Below are positions 50,480 through 60,703 of a stretch of DNA of 64,000 nucleotides, in pieces. Numbering within the stretch: the stretch's first letter is position 1; every line of letters starts with the position of its first letter. Both the position numbers and the translations under genes were made by a program. The notes beneath the pieces are model-generated. The model ran no database searches. It had not been told where the DNA came from and worked only from the letters and a program-made list of their open reading frames with translations. This DNA is from Salegentibacter sediminis (GTDB lineage Bacteria; Bacteroidota; Bacteroidia; Flavobacteriales; Flavobacteriaceae), in NCBI RefSeq assembly GCF_002078605.1, contig NZ_MSJR01000011.1:27387-91386 (forward strand), written 5' to 3'.

Positions 50480-51598
50480 CTAGTTATTCAACATCACTGG
50501 CATTACCAGCATAATGATCTTTTCACCCGGGTCCAGTCCGTCTACCGGCGTAAGGATTCCGGCACGATTTGGCAGGCTCATCTCCAGTTGCACTTCATCT
50601 GAAGTCAGGTTATTCAACATTTCCGTAAGGAAACGTGAATTGAAACCAATCTGCATATCGTCGCCCTGGTAAGAACAGGTTAAACGCTCTTCAGCCTTGT
50701 TGCTGTAATCTACATCTTCTGCAGAAATATTTAACTCGGCCCCGGCGATCTTTAGTCTTACCTGGTGCGTGGTTTTATTTGAAAAGATAGAAACCCTGCG
50801 CACTGAGCTCAAAAACTGGTTTCTCTCTATGGTTAGTTTATTCGGATTCTCCTTCGGAATTACCGCCTCGTAATTCGGATACTTTCCGTCGATAAGTCTA
50901 CAAACAAGCTCGGTGTCATCAAAAGTGAACTTCGCGTTAGAATCGTTGTATTCGATTAAAACTTCGCTTTCGCTTCCCGCCAGAATTCCTTTTAGAAGAG
51001 TTAACGGTTTTTTCGGCATAATAAATTCAGCCGATTGGTTGGCGGTAACATCTTCGCGGGAATACTTTACCAACTTATGTGCGTCGGTGGCCACAAAGGT
51101 GAGCCCTTCAGATGAAAACTGAAAGAAAACTCCGCTCATCACCGGACGAAGATCGTCGTTCCCTGAAGCGAAAATGGTTTTCCCGATAGCCGTGGCAAGG
51201 ATATCACCTTCTAATCTTGTGCTGCTGGGGTCTTCCAGTTCAACAGGATTTGGAAACTCCTCTCCCTGCGCGTAGGCAAGGGCGTATTTTCCGTGGTTGG
51301 AACTAAGTTCTATGGTATTGTTATCTTCAGCTACAAAGGTGAGCGGTTGCTCCGGAAAGGTTTTTAAAGTGTCCAAAAGCAGTTTGGCAGGCACCGCGAT
51401 CTTTCCTTCAGAATCTGAATCTACCTTTAACTTGGCAGACATCGTAGTCTCCAGGTCTGAGGCAGAGACCGTAAGTTCATCCTGCTTAAGGTCAAATAAA
51501 AAATTGTCTAGTATAGGGAGGGTGTTGTTATTGTTAATTACTCCGCCCAGTATTTGAAGCTGTTTCAGCAGGTAACTGCTGGATACAATAAATTTCAT
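50480..51598 (-). CDS. dnaN: DNA polymerase III beta subunit (sliding clamp)
   Basis: 372 residues with the three-domain clamp sequence: MKFIVSSSYLLKQLQILGGVINNNNTLPILDNFL at the start, FASGNDDLRPVMSGVFFQF in domain 2, and the C-terminal IIMLVMPVMLNN. Normal length. Encodes the ring that tethers DNA polymerase III. Not next to dnaA, as is common in Bacteroidota. Confidence 0.96.
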   Translation of the reverse strand: MKFIVSSSYLLKQLQILGGVINNNNTLPILDNFLFDLKQDELTVSASDLETTMSAKLKVDSDSEGKIAVPAKLLLDTLKTFPEQPLTFVAEDNNTIELSSNHGKYALAYAQGEEFPNPVELEDPSSTRLEGDILATAIGKTIFASGNDDLRPVMSGVFFQFSSEGLTFVATDAHKLVKYSREDVTANQSAEFIMPKKPLTLLKGILAGSESEVLIEYNDSNAKFTFDDTELVCRLIDGKYPNYEAVIPKENPNKLTIERNQFLSSVRRVSIFSNKTTHQVRLKIAGAELNISAEDVDYSNKAEERLTCSYQGDDMQIGFNSRFLTEMLNNLTSDEVQLEMSLPNRAGILTPVDGLDPGEKIIMLVMPVMLNN

Positions 51599-51800
51599 CG
51601 GCTTTTCTTGATTAATTAGAATCAGTTACAAATATATTTCAATACTTCAAAAATCCCCTGTTTCCCGGTGAATTTTTATTAACATCAAAATAATGTTTAA
51701 AGCCTGCAAGGTGCCTTAAAATAAGGCTTTGTAAATTTTATAGTTGTAGAAATTGTTAATATGTTCCCTGTGGAAGAGAATCCCTACGAAAGGCTTTGCG

Positions 51801-53471
51801 TTATTTTACGTATTTTCTTTTTCTGAAGAAATTAAAGGCAAAACCAAAGATGGCCAACAGGATTAAAGGCATAGCTAAATTGATGAGCTGCCATTTCTCT
51901 CTTTCTGTTGAAGCTTTTACCTGGTCCAGAAATGCGATGTTGATCTCCTTGCTTCTAATATCTATGAGGCCGGTGTCATCGAGCATATAATTCACCGCGT
52001 TCATCAAAAACTCTTTGTTTCCGTAGGTATTTCCGGTGTATCGCTCAAAGCCGAGTTCCAGGGGCTCTCCCTGTCGTAATTCATTTTTGAGGACATCACC
52101 ATCAGCGATCACCAGCATCTTGGTTTCCTTACTGCTTCCAAGATCATTTTCTAAAGAAAAAGGCTTGATCCTGTTTTTATAAGCCGAGGTAAATTCGCCT
52201 TCCAGTAAAACCGCTAAAGGCTGTTCGCCGTCTCTATAGCTGTTCAGATCCGGCTCTTTGCCCACCATACTTAAACTGATCTCTTTTGGGGTTCCTTCTA
52301 CTTTAGTCTGTGGGGAACTGCTTAGCAAGATGGTCTTTTTTACCTGATTTTTTAAGGTGTCTATCTGGTTGGCATATTCAAACTTAACTGCTTCGATATT
52401 GCTGGTAATAGGATGATCGTTAGGCGAAGCGCTAAACGGACTGTAAAACCAGGGATAGGGATTGAACCTCGTATTATTGCCACTACCCGAAGCCAAAATG
52501 ATAGGCGCCGAATAAATATCATTGATCAATACCGGGTTGATCCGAACTCCGTAAGAAAAGAACATATCGCCCAGGTTGAGGTCCCGGGGATAGGCGAGGG
52601 CAGTCCCGGTTGGGTTCAATAAACTGTCGGTTTCCATCGCCACACTTTCGGTGAGCCAGATAGATTTACCGCCCTGCATAGTATACTGGTCTAAAACGTA
52701 TTTCTCTTTTTCTGAAAAAGCTTCTGTAGGCTTTGCCTCGATGATGAGATCGTATTCTTTAAGATCGTTCAGGGTTTTCTGTGGATTGACTGCAGTAGAA
52801 TCTAAAGTAAAAGGTGCCAGTAAATAATAATCCTGCAGGCTACGGATGAAATCTGCGATGAGGGCATCAGGCAGTTCTCCGTTTCCGCGCATCACCGCGA
52901 TCTTTTTTTTCCGCGGATAAATGAGCTTGCTCAAACCATCGGCGAAAGCGTATTCCAGTTGCTGCACCGAGTTGGTCACCAGCTCTTCATCTGAAGCCCC
53001 TAACTGATTTTTTAGCAAAGGAATTTTGATCGATTTATCTCCGTAATTGGCCATTGCCCAGGGGATGATGAGCTCTTCCGAACTTTTTCCGCTTTCCTGC
53101 ACTGAGATCCTGGCCGGGGTCATCCCCAGCTCGTAGAATTCGGTAGCAATAGCTTCAGCGTCATTTTCCTCCTCGAGGGGATCGGTGAAATTGAATTTAA
53201 TATTGTGATTATAAGCCGCAAACTCTTCCAGCATTTGTCGCGTTTCATTTCTGAGTCTTCTGAATTGCGACGGGAATTGTCCCTCCAAAAAAACATCAAT
53301 AATTACCGGCTCTTCTACGTCATTAATGATCTTCAGTGCGGCAGGGGAGAGGGTATATCGATTATCCTGGGTGAGATCCCAGCGGGTAAAGAACGCTGAT
53401 GCCAGCCAATTCAACACTGCAATGGTCAGAACAAGGATAACAAGCGATTTGTATGTATTGCTGTGCTTCAA
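51801..53471 (-). CDS. gldG: Gliding motility-associated ABC transporter substrate-binding protein GldG
   Basis: 556 residues. N-terminal TM (LVILVLTIAVLNWLASAFFTRWDLT), ABC_transp_aux domain (YTLSPAALKIINDVEEPVIIDVFLEGQFPSQFRRLR), a second periplasmic region (SIWLTESVAMETDSLLNPTG) and a C-terminal TM (LAMPLILLAIFGFAFNFFRKRKYVK). Works with GldF and GldA in gliding or type IX-linked functions of flavobacteria. Two bp after gldF, same operon. Confidence 0.94.
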   Translation of the reverse strand: MKHSNTYKSLVILVLTIAVLNWLASAFFTRWDLTQDNRYTLSPAALKIINDVEEPVIIDVFLEGQFPSQFRRLRNETRQMLEEFAAYNHNIKFNFTDPLEEENDAEAIATEFYELGMTPARISVQESGKSSEELIIPWAMANYGDKSIKIPLLKNQLGASDEELVTNSVQQLEYAFADGLSKLIYPRKKKIAVMRGNGELPDALIADFIRSLQDYYLLAPFTLDSTAVNPQKTLNDLKEYDLIIEAKPTEAFSEKEKYVLDQYTMQGGKSIWLTESVAMETDSLLNPTGTALAYPRDLNLGDMFFSYGVRINPVLINDIYSAPIILASGSGNNTRFNPYPWFYSPFSASPNDHPITSNIEAVKFEYANQIDTLKNQVKKTILLSSSPQTKVEGTPKEISLSMVGKEPDLNSYRDGEQPLAVLLEGEFTSAYKNRIKPFSLENDLGSSKETKMLVIADGDVLKNELRQGEPLELGFERYTGNTYGNKEFLMNAVNYMLDDTGLIDIRSKEINIAFLDQVKASTEREKWQLINLAMPLILLAIFGFAFNFFRKRKYVK

Positions 53472-53473
53472 GA

Positions 53474-54208
53474 TCAGGATTTTTGCTGCAGGTTTTTAAG
53501 TCTGATTTCTGTGAGCTTAAGAAAAAGAAAGATGAAACTTATAAAATAGATCAGGTCCCGGCTATCTATAACGCCCCGGCTTATGCTTTGGTAATGATAA
53601 CTTATTCCCAGGTATTCCAGTCCGTAATTTCCGCCTGAAATACTTGCCGAGGAAAGTCCCTCAAAAGCGAAATAGCTCAAAAAACACAGGAAAACCGCGA
53701 TGATAAATGCGACGATCTGATTCTGGGTGAGCGAGGAAGCAAAGATCCCAATCGCGGTATAACAGCCGGCCAGGAAAATAAGTCCTAAATAAGAGCCCAG
53801 GGTCGCGCCTACATCAAAATTCCCCACGGGATTCCCTAATTGGTGAATAGTTATAACGTATAAAACACTGGGGATAATCGCAAGGATGACTAAAATGAGT
53901 GCGCCAAAATATTTTGCTAAAACAAGCTGGGTAAATCCTATGGGGCGGGTGAGTAAAAGTTCCAGGGTACCCTGCTTTTTCTCCTCAGCGAAACTTTTCA
54001 TACTGATGGCAGGGATAAGAAAGATAAAGATCCACGGGGCCAGGTTAAAGAAAGCTTTGATATCGGCAAAACCACTATCCAGGATATTATATTCCCCCGG
54101 AAATACGAAAAGAAACAAGCCGCAGGCCACCAGAAATATCCCTATCACCAGATACCCGATAGGAGAAGAAAAGAATGATTGTATTTCCTTATTTAAAATG
54201 CTTAACAT
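53474..54208 (-). CDS. gldF: Gliding motility-associated ABC transporter permease GldF
   Basis: 244 residues, six TM helices; KEIQSFFSSPIGYLVIGIFLVACGLFLF and MKSFAEEKKQGTLELLLTRPI are diagnostic of GldF/ABC-2 permeases. First gene of gldFG. The ATPase gldA is not in the window, as is usual. Confidence 0.94.
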   Translation of the reverse strand: MLSILNKEIQSFFSSPIGYLVIGIFLVACGLFLFVFPGEYNILDSGFADIKAFFNLAPWIFIFLIPAISMKSFAEEKKQGTLELLLTRPIGFTQLVLAKYFGALILVILAIIPSVLYVITIHQLGNPVGNFDVGATLGSYLGLIFLAGCYTAIGIFASSLTQNQIVAFIIAVFLCFLSYFAFEGLSSASISGGNYGLEYLGISYHYQSISRGVIDSRDLIYFISFIFLFLKLTEIRLKNLQQKS

Positions 54209-54302
54209 TTATTCAGTTATTCAGTTCTCAGTTCTCAGTTTGCTGTTTATCATTTGTTGATAACTCTCCACTCTCCACGAACCAAAGCCTACCGACTACC
54301 GT

Positions 54303-54596
54303 CTATAGACTATTGACTTTTTCCACACTCCAGGCTTCTGGTTTTTCGTTGAACATGGTTTTGGTTTCAGCCCAGATGCCTTTAAAGAGTTCAGAATTTC
54401 GATAATTCTCCAGGGCTGTTTCATCGGTCCAGTGACTATACGTGAAAAACTGGTTTGTATTGTCTTTTCCTCTCAATAATTCCAGGTGCCTGCAACCTTC
54501 AAAATTCCGGATCTTCTTTTTATCAGCTTCAAAGTTAGCCAGAAATTCCTCTATTTTTTCGGGATCAAAACCCATTTTTACAATTCGTATCAGCAT
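54303..54596 (-). CDS. Antibiotic biosynthesis monooxygenase (ABM) family protein
   Basis: 97 residues, one dimeric alpha/beta ferredoxin-like ABM domain: MLIRIVKMGFDPEKIEEFLANFEADKK, GCRHLELLRGKDN, FFTYSHWTDETALENYRNSELF. Small-molecule monooxygenase or related role; substrate unknown. Three bp after the SAM hydroxide adenosyltransferase gene, hence cotranscribed. Confidence 0.88.
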   Translation of the reverse strand: MLIRIVKMGFDPEKIEEFLANFEADKKKIRNFEGCRHLELLRGKDNTNQFFTYSHWTDETALENYRNSELFKGIWAETKTMFNEKPEAWSVEKVNSL

Positions 54597-54599
54597 AGA

Positions 54600-55436
54600 T
54601 TATTGAAAGTTTATGGTTACAGTATCCCGTAGATCCAGCCCGAAGAGGGTTGCAGCACTACCCACGGTAGAAGGATTGCTTTTATAGATAGCTAATTCTA
54701 TATACCCGGCCGAATTGAATAGCGCCAGTTTTTTGCCATCTTCAACCCCGCGTTTCTCCTTTTCCTGTTCAAAATTGATCCAGCCACTATAAGACTCGTG
54801 AATATTTTCAAACCCTACCATCCTGGCGCTCAATTTAAATTTACGACCTTTTCCTACCTGCTCAAACAGTTTACGGGGAATATTGGTGATAACGTTTCCG
54901 TAGTTGTCAATATAGATCACATGGCCTACTATTTGGTTTTTATCGGTGTTGATTATTGGTTCAAACTCCTTAAGGTATTTGATCTCGCTAATGCTTTTCC
55001 CAATTACTTCCAGGGTGCCGCCACGAGCCAGGTGGCTGGCCACCTTTACAAACACATCCAACACAGGGAAATTGGTCTGTAATTTGTCGTGAATGTTGAT
55101 CTCTACGATCTTTGCGGGTTTGATTTCTGAAGCCAGTAGGGATAAGATTCCGTTGTTGGCGCAAATAAAATAATGATCGTCCAGCAACACAGCCAGATGT
55201 TTGTTCTCTGGGGTAAATTCTGAATCGATCCCAATTATATGGATACTCCCCTTGGGAAAACTATTGTAAGCATTCCTGATAATATAAGCAGCCTCGCTAA
55301 TATGAAACGGTGATACCGAATGAGAAATATCAACAATCCTCACCTGCTGCTCCAGCTCGGTGTAAATCGCCCCTTTAACCGCTCCTGCGAAGTAATCTTT
55401 CTCTCCAAAATCGGTAGTTAAAGTAATGATGGCCAT
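54600..55436 (-). CDS. SAM hydroxide adenosyltransferase (DUF62 family)
   Basis: 278 residues: LTTDFGEKDYFAGAVKGAIY, VDISHSVSPFHISEAAYIIRNAY, GSIHIIGIDSEFTPENKHLAVLLDDHYFI region, then a C-terminal beta-barrel (IYIDNYGNVITNIPRKLF). Family members hydrolyse S-adenosylmethionine to adenosine and methionine; fluorinase and chlorinase are specialised relatives. Likely the hydrolase form. First gene of a two-gene unit with the ABM gene. Confidence 0.9.
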   Translation of the reverse strand: MAIITLTTDFGEKDYFAGAVKGAIYTELEQQVRIVDISHSVSPFHISEAAYIIRNAYNSFPKGSIHIIGIDSEFTPENKHLAVLLDDHYFICANNGILSLLASEIKPAKIVEINIHDKLQTNFPVLDVFVKVASHLARGGTLEVIGKSISEIKYLKEFEPIINTDKNQIVGHVIYIDNYGNVITNIPRKLFEQVGKGRKFKLSARMVGFENIHESYSGWINFEQEKEKRGVEDGKKLALFNSAGYIELAIYKSNPSTVGSAATLFGLDLRDTVTINFQ

Positions 55437-55647
55437 AGGTTATTGTTAATATTTTTTTAACTTCTAAGAGCTTATTTTATGTAAGTTTGTATAAAGCGAA
55501 GATAAAATTTATTTTGTCTAATCCCCTTTTAAAATCCCGTTAAAAACACGGTATTTATCAAGAATTGAATGCGTGTTTTTAAAGAGTGAACTATTTATAA
55601 ATATTTTAAAATGTAGTCGATATCCAATCATTTAAAACTCCTGGCAT

Positions 55648-56601
55648 TTGAACGAAATTGTAATTGAACTTTCCGAGATTAATCCAAGGGAATTCTTTGG
55701 AAACCATAACGAGAATATTGAACTTTTAAAAAAGTACTTTCCCAAACTCAAGATTGTAGCCCGGGGCAGCAGAATAAAGGTTTTTGGGGATGAAGAGATG
55801 CTGGAGGAATTTGATGAGCGTTTTTCTATGTTGATGGATCATTTTGGACGCTACAATAAATTAGATGAAAATGTGATTGAAAGAGTGCTTACCAGCCAAA
55901 GCAGAGATGATTATCAAACTTCTGCTGAAAGCGGGGAGGTGCTGGTTCACGGGGTTAGTGGCCGGATGATCAAAGCCCAGACCGCCAACCAACGTAAATT
56001 GGTGGAACTCACCAGGAAGAACGATATGGTTTTTGCCATTGGGCCTGCGGGAACCGGGAAAACCTATACCGGGGTTGCCCTGGCAGTAAAAGCGCTTAAG
56101 GAAAAACAGGTGAGGCGTATCATCCTTACCAGGCCGGCCGTAGAAGCTGGAGAAAACCTGGGATTCCTTCCCGGTGATCTTAAGGAAAAGCTGGATCCTT
56201 ACATGCAGCCACTATACGATGCGCTGCGGGATATGATTCCACATGAAAAACTGGAGACCTTTATTGAAAAAGGGATTATCCAGATCGCACCATTAGCTTT
56301 TATGCGGGGCCGTACCCTGGATCACGCCTTCGTAATTCTTGATGAAGCTCAGAATACTACCCACGCCCAAATGAAAATGTTCCTCACCCGTATGGGGAAA
56401 GATGCGAAATTTATGATTACCGGAGATCCTGGTCAAATCGATTTACCCCGTAGAGTGATCTCAGGCCTCAAGGAAGCGTTGTTAGTACTTAAAGACGTGA
56501 AAGGTGTAGGGATGATTTACCTGGACGATAAAGATGTGATAAGGCATAAACTTGTTAAGAAGGTAATTGCCGCTTATAAAGAAATAGAACATACTGAATA
56601 A
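55648..56601 (+). CDS. phoH: PhoH-like ATPase
   Basis: 317 residues. KH-like N-terminal region, then the PhoH core with Walker A AIGPAGTGKTYTGVALAVKA, LTRPAVEAGENLGFLPGDL and Walker B FVILDEAQNTT, plus MFLTRMGKDAKFMITGDPGQ. Start is TTG at 55648 (LNEIVIELSEI...), since no ATG lies upstream in frame. Cytosolic ATPase linked to RNA metabolism; a strong terminator follows. Confidence 0.93.
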   Translation: MNEIVIELSEINPREFFGNHNENIELLKKYFPKLKIVARGSRIKVFGDEEMLEEFDERFSMLMDHFGRYNKLDENVIERVLTSQSRDDYQTSAESGEVLVHGVSGRMIKAQTANQRKLVELTRKNDMVFAIGPAGTGKTYTGVALAVKALKEKQVRRIILTRPAVEAGENLGFLPGDLKEKLDPYMQPLYDALRDMIPHEKLETFIEKGIIQIAPLAFMRGRTLDHAFVILDEAQNTTHAQMKMFLTRMGKDAKFMITGDPGQIDLPRRVISGLKEALLVLKDVKGVGMIYLDDKDVIRHKLVKKVIAAYKEIEHTE

Positions 56602-56615
56602 CGAAATAAACCTGC

Positions 56616-56640
56616 AGGCCCTTTTCGGGCCTTTAATTTT
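56616..56640 (+). terminator. Terminator of phoH
   Basis: AGGCCC-TTTTC-GGGCCT followed by TTAATTTTTAAT, 13 bp before the purC start. Confidence 0.8.
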
Positions 56641-56652
56641 TAATATTATTTG

Positions 56653-57600
56653 ATGAAGAACACCATAACCAAAACAAACTTTAATTTTCCCGGACAGAAA
56701 GCTGTATATAAGGGAAAGGTGAGAGATGTTTACAGTCTGCAGCATAATAAGCTAATCATTGTGGCTACAGACAGACTTTCGGCTTTTGATGTGGTAATGC
56801 CAAAGGGTATCCCTTACAAGGGGCAGATCCTTAACCAGATTGCCACTAAAATGATGAAAGCGACGGAAGATCTTGTGCCTAACTGGCTGGAAGCCACGCC
56901 CGACCCCAATGTGGCCATTGGTGAAAATTGTGAGCCCTTTAAAATCGAGATGGTGATTCGTGGGTATATGGCAGGCCATGCCGCCAGGGAATATAAAGCT
57001 GGAAAGCGTGAGCTATGTGGGGTTGCTTTACCAGAAGGGATGAAGGAAAATGATAAATTTCCCGAACCCATAATTACTCCTGCTACCAAGGCCGAACAGG
57101 GAGACCACGATGAGGATATTTCAAAAGAAGAGATCCTTAAACGTCGAATTGTTTCGGCTGAAGATTATGCGATACTGGAAGATTATACCCGTAAATTGTT
57201 TAAGCGCGGTACAGAGATCGCTGCAGAAAGAGGACTCATCCTGGTAGATACCAAATATGAGTTTGGAAAGACTGCCGAAGGAAAGATCGTGCTTATAGAT
57301 GAGATCCATACCCCCGATTCTTCCCGCTATTTCTATGCTGAAACCTACGAAGAACTTCAGAAAAAAGGCCAGCCTCAGAAACAACTTTCCAAAGAATTTG
57401 TACGACAATGGCTTATAGAGCAGGGTTTCCAGGGAAAAGAAGGTCAGCAGCTGCCTGAAATGAGCGATGCTTATATAACGACGGTTTCAGAACGATACAT
57501 CGAGCTTTATGAAAATATCACAGGGGAGAAATTCGTGAAAAGTGATATCAGCGATATCGAAGCCCGCATTGAGAAAAATGTCCTCGAATATTTGAAATAA
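56653..57600 (+). CDS. purC: SAICAR synthase (phosphoribosylaminoimidazole-succinocarboxamide synthase)
   Basis: About 315 residues: [31 protein letters not shown] N-terminal motif, [58 protein letters not shown]. Longer than E. coli PurC (237), as in the eukaryote-like form common in Bacteroidota. ATG at 56653 chosen; a TTG three bases upstream is in frame. De novo purine synthesis. Confidence 0.95.
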   Translation: MKNTITKTNFNFPGQKAVYKGKVRDVYSLQHNKLIIVATDRLSAFDVVMPKGIPYKGQILNQIATKMMKATEDLVPNWLEATPDPNVAIGENCEPFKIEMVIRGYMAGHAAREYKAGKRELCGVALPEGMKENDKFPEPIITPATKAEQGDHDEDISKEEILKRRIVSAEDYAILEDYTRKLFKRGTEIAAERGLILVDTKYEFGKTAEGKIVLIDEIHTPDSSRYFYAETYEELQKKGQPQKQLSKEFVRQWLIEQGFQGKEGQQLPEMSDAYITTVSERYIELYENITGEKFVKSDISDIEARIEKNVLEYLK

Positions 57601-57614
57601 ATCTTTGCATATAT

Positions 57615-57672
57615 TAAAAAAGGCCTGAAGAATCAGCTTAATTGTGAAATAGCGTTTTTTCAGGCTTTTTTA
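57615..57672 (+). terminator. Terminator of purC
   Basis: AAAAAGGCCTGAA ... TTTTTTCAGGCTTTTTT with a 30-base loop. Confidence 0.65.
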
Positions 57673-57861
57673 TTTAAGGTAAAAATACAAGTGCCCTGCT
57701 CATTTTGCTTCTCTCAATACTTATCCCCTGAACCATAAAATTAACCTGTTAAGGCTAATGGTTTATTAATGGAATTTCATAATAATTTTATAAATTGCCG
57801 GTAACATCATTAAACAACTTTAAAAATACACTGTAACATCATCAATATTTTTATTTAAACT

Positions 57862-59769
57862 ATGAGTAATTATCATATTAAGAATTTAGAAGAATACTTT
57901 CAGGTTTACCGGAAATCGGTGCGGGAGCCTGCAAATTTCTGGGAAGAAGTCGCCGAAGAACATTTTACATGGCGCAAACGCTGGGATAATGTATTAAGTT
58001 GGGATTTCTCCAAGCCGGAAGTAAAATGGTTTGAGAATGCAAAACTCAATATCACCGAAAACTGTATAGATCGCCATCTGTTTTCAAATGGAGATAGAAC
58101 TGCAATTCTTTGGGAGCCTAATGAACCCTCAGAAGAAGCCAGGCATATAAGCTACAGGGAATTGCATGGAATGGTTAATAAAATGGCGAATGTCTTAAAA
58201 GATCATGGAATCAAAAAGGGAGACCGGGTTTGTATCTACCTTCCGATGATTCCTGAACTTGCAGTTGCAATGCTTGCCTGTGCAAGAATTGGCGCTATTC
58301 ATTCGGTGGTTTTTGCCGGCTTCTCTTCAAAAGCTCTTGCAACCCGTACCAATGATGCCGGTTGTAAAATGATGATTACCGCCGATGGTTCTTATCGCGG
58401 TGGCAAAACCATAGACCTTAAAGGCATTGCCGATGAAGCCCTCAAGGATTGTCCCGGGGTGGAGAATGTCCTGGTGGCCAAACGCATAAAGAGTGATATC
58501 CATATGGAAGAGGGACGGGATAAATGGTTACAGCCCTTGCTGGATGAAGCTTCAGAGGAATGTGCTTCCGAAATTATGGATGCTGAAGACCCGCTGTTCA
58601 TCCTTTATACTTCCGGTTCTACCGGAAAGCCAAAAGGAATGATGCATACTACCGGGGGGTATATGGTGTATACCGCCTATACCTTTAAGAATATTTTTCA
58701 GTATAAGGAAAATGATGTCTACTGGTGTACCGCCGATATTGGCTGGATCACGGGTCACTCCTATATACTCTATGGCCCCCTGGCCAATGGAGCAACTACC
58801 TTGATGTTTGAAGGGGTGCCTTCTTATCCCGATGCCGGGCGCTTCTGGGAGATCGTGGAAAAACACAAAGTGAATCAGTTTTATACCGCTCCCACAGCCA
58901 TTAGATCCCTGGCTAAAACCAGCTCCGATTTTGTTGAGAAATACGATCTTTCTTCCCTTAAAGTTCTTGGCTCTGTAGGGGAACCCATTAATGAAGAAGC
59001 CTGGCACTGGTATAACGACCATATCGGGAAGAAAAAAAGTCCTATTGTAGATACCTGGTGGCAAACCGAAACCGGGGGAATTATGATTTCTCCTATTCCT
59101 TACGTTACGCCATCAAAACCTACCTATGCAACCTTACCTTTCCCGGGCGTACAACCTGCTCTGATGGATGAGAAGGGTGAGGAAATTAAAGGCAACCAGG
59201 TTGAAGGGAGACTTTGTATTAAATTCCCCTGGCCAGGGATGGCCCGTAGCATATGGGGCAACCACGAACGATACAGGGAAACCTATTTCTCCACCTTTAA
59301 GAATATGTATTTTACCGGAGATGGAGCTTTACGGGATGAGGTAGGCTACTATAGAATTACCGGTAGGGTAGATGATGTGATAATAGTCTCTGGCCATAAC
59401 CTCGGTACGGCTCCTATTGAGGATGCGATCAACGAGCACCCGGCGGTAGCTGAATCGGCAGTGGTTGGCTTCCCCCACGAGATCAAAGGAAATGCGCTTT
59501 ATGCTTATGTTATTTTGAAGGAAGTGGGAGAAAGTCGGGATCGGGAGAACCTGAGAAAAGAGATCAAACAGTCTATTTCAGAAAAAGTAGGGCCTATCGC
59601 TAAACCTGAGGTCATCCAGTTTGTAAGTGCTTTACCAAAGACCCGAAGCGGAAAGATAATGAGAAGGATCCTTAGAAAGATCGCTTCCCGTCAAACCGAA
59701 AATCTTGGAGATACTTCTACCTTACTTAATCCTGAGATCGTAGAGGAGATAATAAGCGAAAGAGGTTAA
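57862..59769 (+). CDS. acs: Acetyl-CoA synthetase (AMP-forming)
   Basis: 635 residues. ACS N-domain (YHIKNLEEYFQVYRKSVREP), P-loop ILYTSGSTGKPKGM, DTWWQTETGGI, GVQPALMDEKGEEI, and the C-terminal PKTRSGKIMRRILRK with the regulatory lysine. Full length. Converts acetate to acetyl-CoA. Monocistronic, with a strong terminator. Confidence 0.95.
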   Translation: MSNYHIKNLEEYFQVYRKSVREPANFWEEVAEEHFTWRKRWDNVLSWDFSKPEVKWFENAKLNITENCIDRHLFSNGDRTAILWEPNEPSEEARHISYRELHGMVNKMANVLKDHGIKKGDRVCIYLPMIPELAVAMLACARIGAIHSVVFAGFSSKALATRTNDAGCKMMITADGSYRGGKTIDLKGIADEALKDCPGVENVLVAKRIKSDIHMEEGRDKWLQPLLDEASEECASEIMDAEDPLFILYTSGSTGKPKGMMHTTGGYMVYTAYTFKNIFQYKENDVYWCTADIGWITGHSYILYGPLANGATTLMFEGVPSYPDAGRFWEIVEKHKVNQFYTAPTAIRSLAKTSSDFVEKYDLSSLKVLGSVGEPINEEAWHWYNDHIGKKKSPIVDTWWQTETGGIMISPIPYVTPSKPTYATLPFPGVQPALMDEKGEEIKGNQVEGRLCIKFPWPGMARSIWGNHERYRETYFSTFKNMYFTGDGALRDEVGYYRITGRVDDVIIVSGHNLGTAPIEDAINEHPAVAESAVVGFPHEIKGNALYAYVILKEVGESRDRENLRKEIKQSISEKVGPIAKPEVIQFVSALPKTRSGKIMRRILRKIASRQTENLGDTSTLLNPEIVEEIISERG

Positions 59770-59792
59770 TTTGCTTAAAACCAAATTTGGAG

Positions 59793-59835
59793 AGCTTGTT
59801 CAAAGACTTAACTGCTTTTTGAACAAGCTTTTTTT
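59793..59835 (+). terminator. Terminator of acs
   Basis: AGCTTGTTCAAA / TTTGAACAAGCT with a 13-base loop, then TTTTTTTGTGG. Confidence 0.9.
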
Positions 59836-59981
59836 GTGGTTAAAAAACTCTTATTAGCTATTATGCCGCGTAAGGATTTTTGGGGGTTCCAGTGCACAGA
59901 TATTTTTTATATCTTAACTCCTTGTTAAAAGACGGAACAATAATTGATTGTTTATAGTAGAAACAACTAAAACTTAAAAAA

Positions 59982-60653
59982 ATGAAGAGATATCTCTTAT
60001 TTAGCTTAATCGTACTTTTTGGCATTAATGCCCATTCCCAAATATATAACCAGAACCTGATCAACGATAGAATGACGATTCCTGTTTATAAGAAAACTCC
60101 TGAGGGTTTCACAGGAACTCCGTTTGTTGATGAAGAATTCAGAAAAGGAGCTATCCTGGATGAAGAGGGTAATGCCCAACCTGCTTTCCTGCGCTATAAT
60201 GCTGTGGAGGGCATTATGGAAATAAAATTAAATAAGCTTCAGGAGGATATCCATGTATTACCTCGTATTGAAAAGATTACTTATACTATAGATGGGTATA
60301 CCTATTTTATAGATTCAAAAAGAACAGAAGATGGGGAACTATTAAAGGGGTATTTTGTTAATTATTACGACGGCGATAATGTGAAGCTTCTCGGATGGCC
60401 AAGACCTGATGTGATTGAAGCCCAGATGGCGAAAACCGGTTACGATAAAGATAAGCCTGCTCACCTTAAAGTTGAAATGGAATACTATCTTGAGATCGGG
60501 GATGCCCGGCTCCAGGAGGTAAGATTGAGACCAAGAGATTTCCGAAAGACTTTTGATGAAAAGGATGCGATGAAGAAATACTTGTCAGATAATAAGGTGA
60601 AAGATCTCGACGACGCCATAGAGGCCCTAAAATTCTACGATAATCAGGCTTAA
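59982..60653 (+). CDS. Secreted protein of unknown function
   Basis: 223 residues, signal peptide (MKRYLLFSLIVLFGINAHSQ). Mature part rich in beta strands (AFLRYNAVEGIMEIKL, EKITYTIDGYTYFIDSKR, GYFVNYYDGDNVKLLGWPRP) with a helical C-terminus (KDAMKKYLSDNKVKDLDDAIEALKF). Of the type seen only in flavobacteria; I recognise no named family. Own terminator; promoter-like spacer upstream. Confidence 0.75.
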   Translation: MKRYLLFSLIVLFGINAHSQIYNQNLINDRMTIPVYKKTPEGFTGTPFVDEEFRKGAILDEEGNAQPAFLRYNAVEGIMEIKLNKLQEDIHVLPRIEKITYTIDGYTYFIDSKRTEDGELLKGYFVNYYDGDNVKLLGWPRPDVIEAQMAKTGYDKDKPAHLKVEMEYYLEIGDARLQEVRLRPRDFRKTFDEKDAMKKYLSDNKVKDLDDAIEALKFYDNQA

Positions 60654-60674
60654 AAAAAAGTAAAGAAATATCCT

Positions 60675-60702
60675 AAAGCTGAACCTGCCCTGGTTCAGCT
60701 TT
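60675..60702. terminator. Terminator between the secreted-protein gene and topoisomerase gene
   Basis: AAAGCTGAACC-TGCCCT-GGTTCAGCTTT then TTTTAT; ends the plus-strand gene and abuts the minus-strand stop at 60704. Confidence 0.85.
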
Positions 60703-60703
60703 T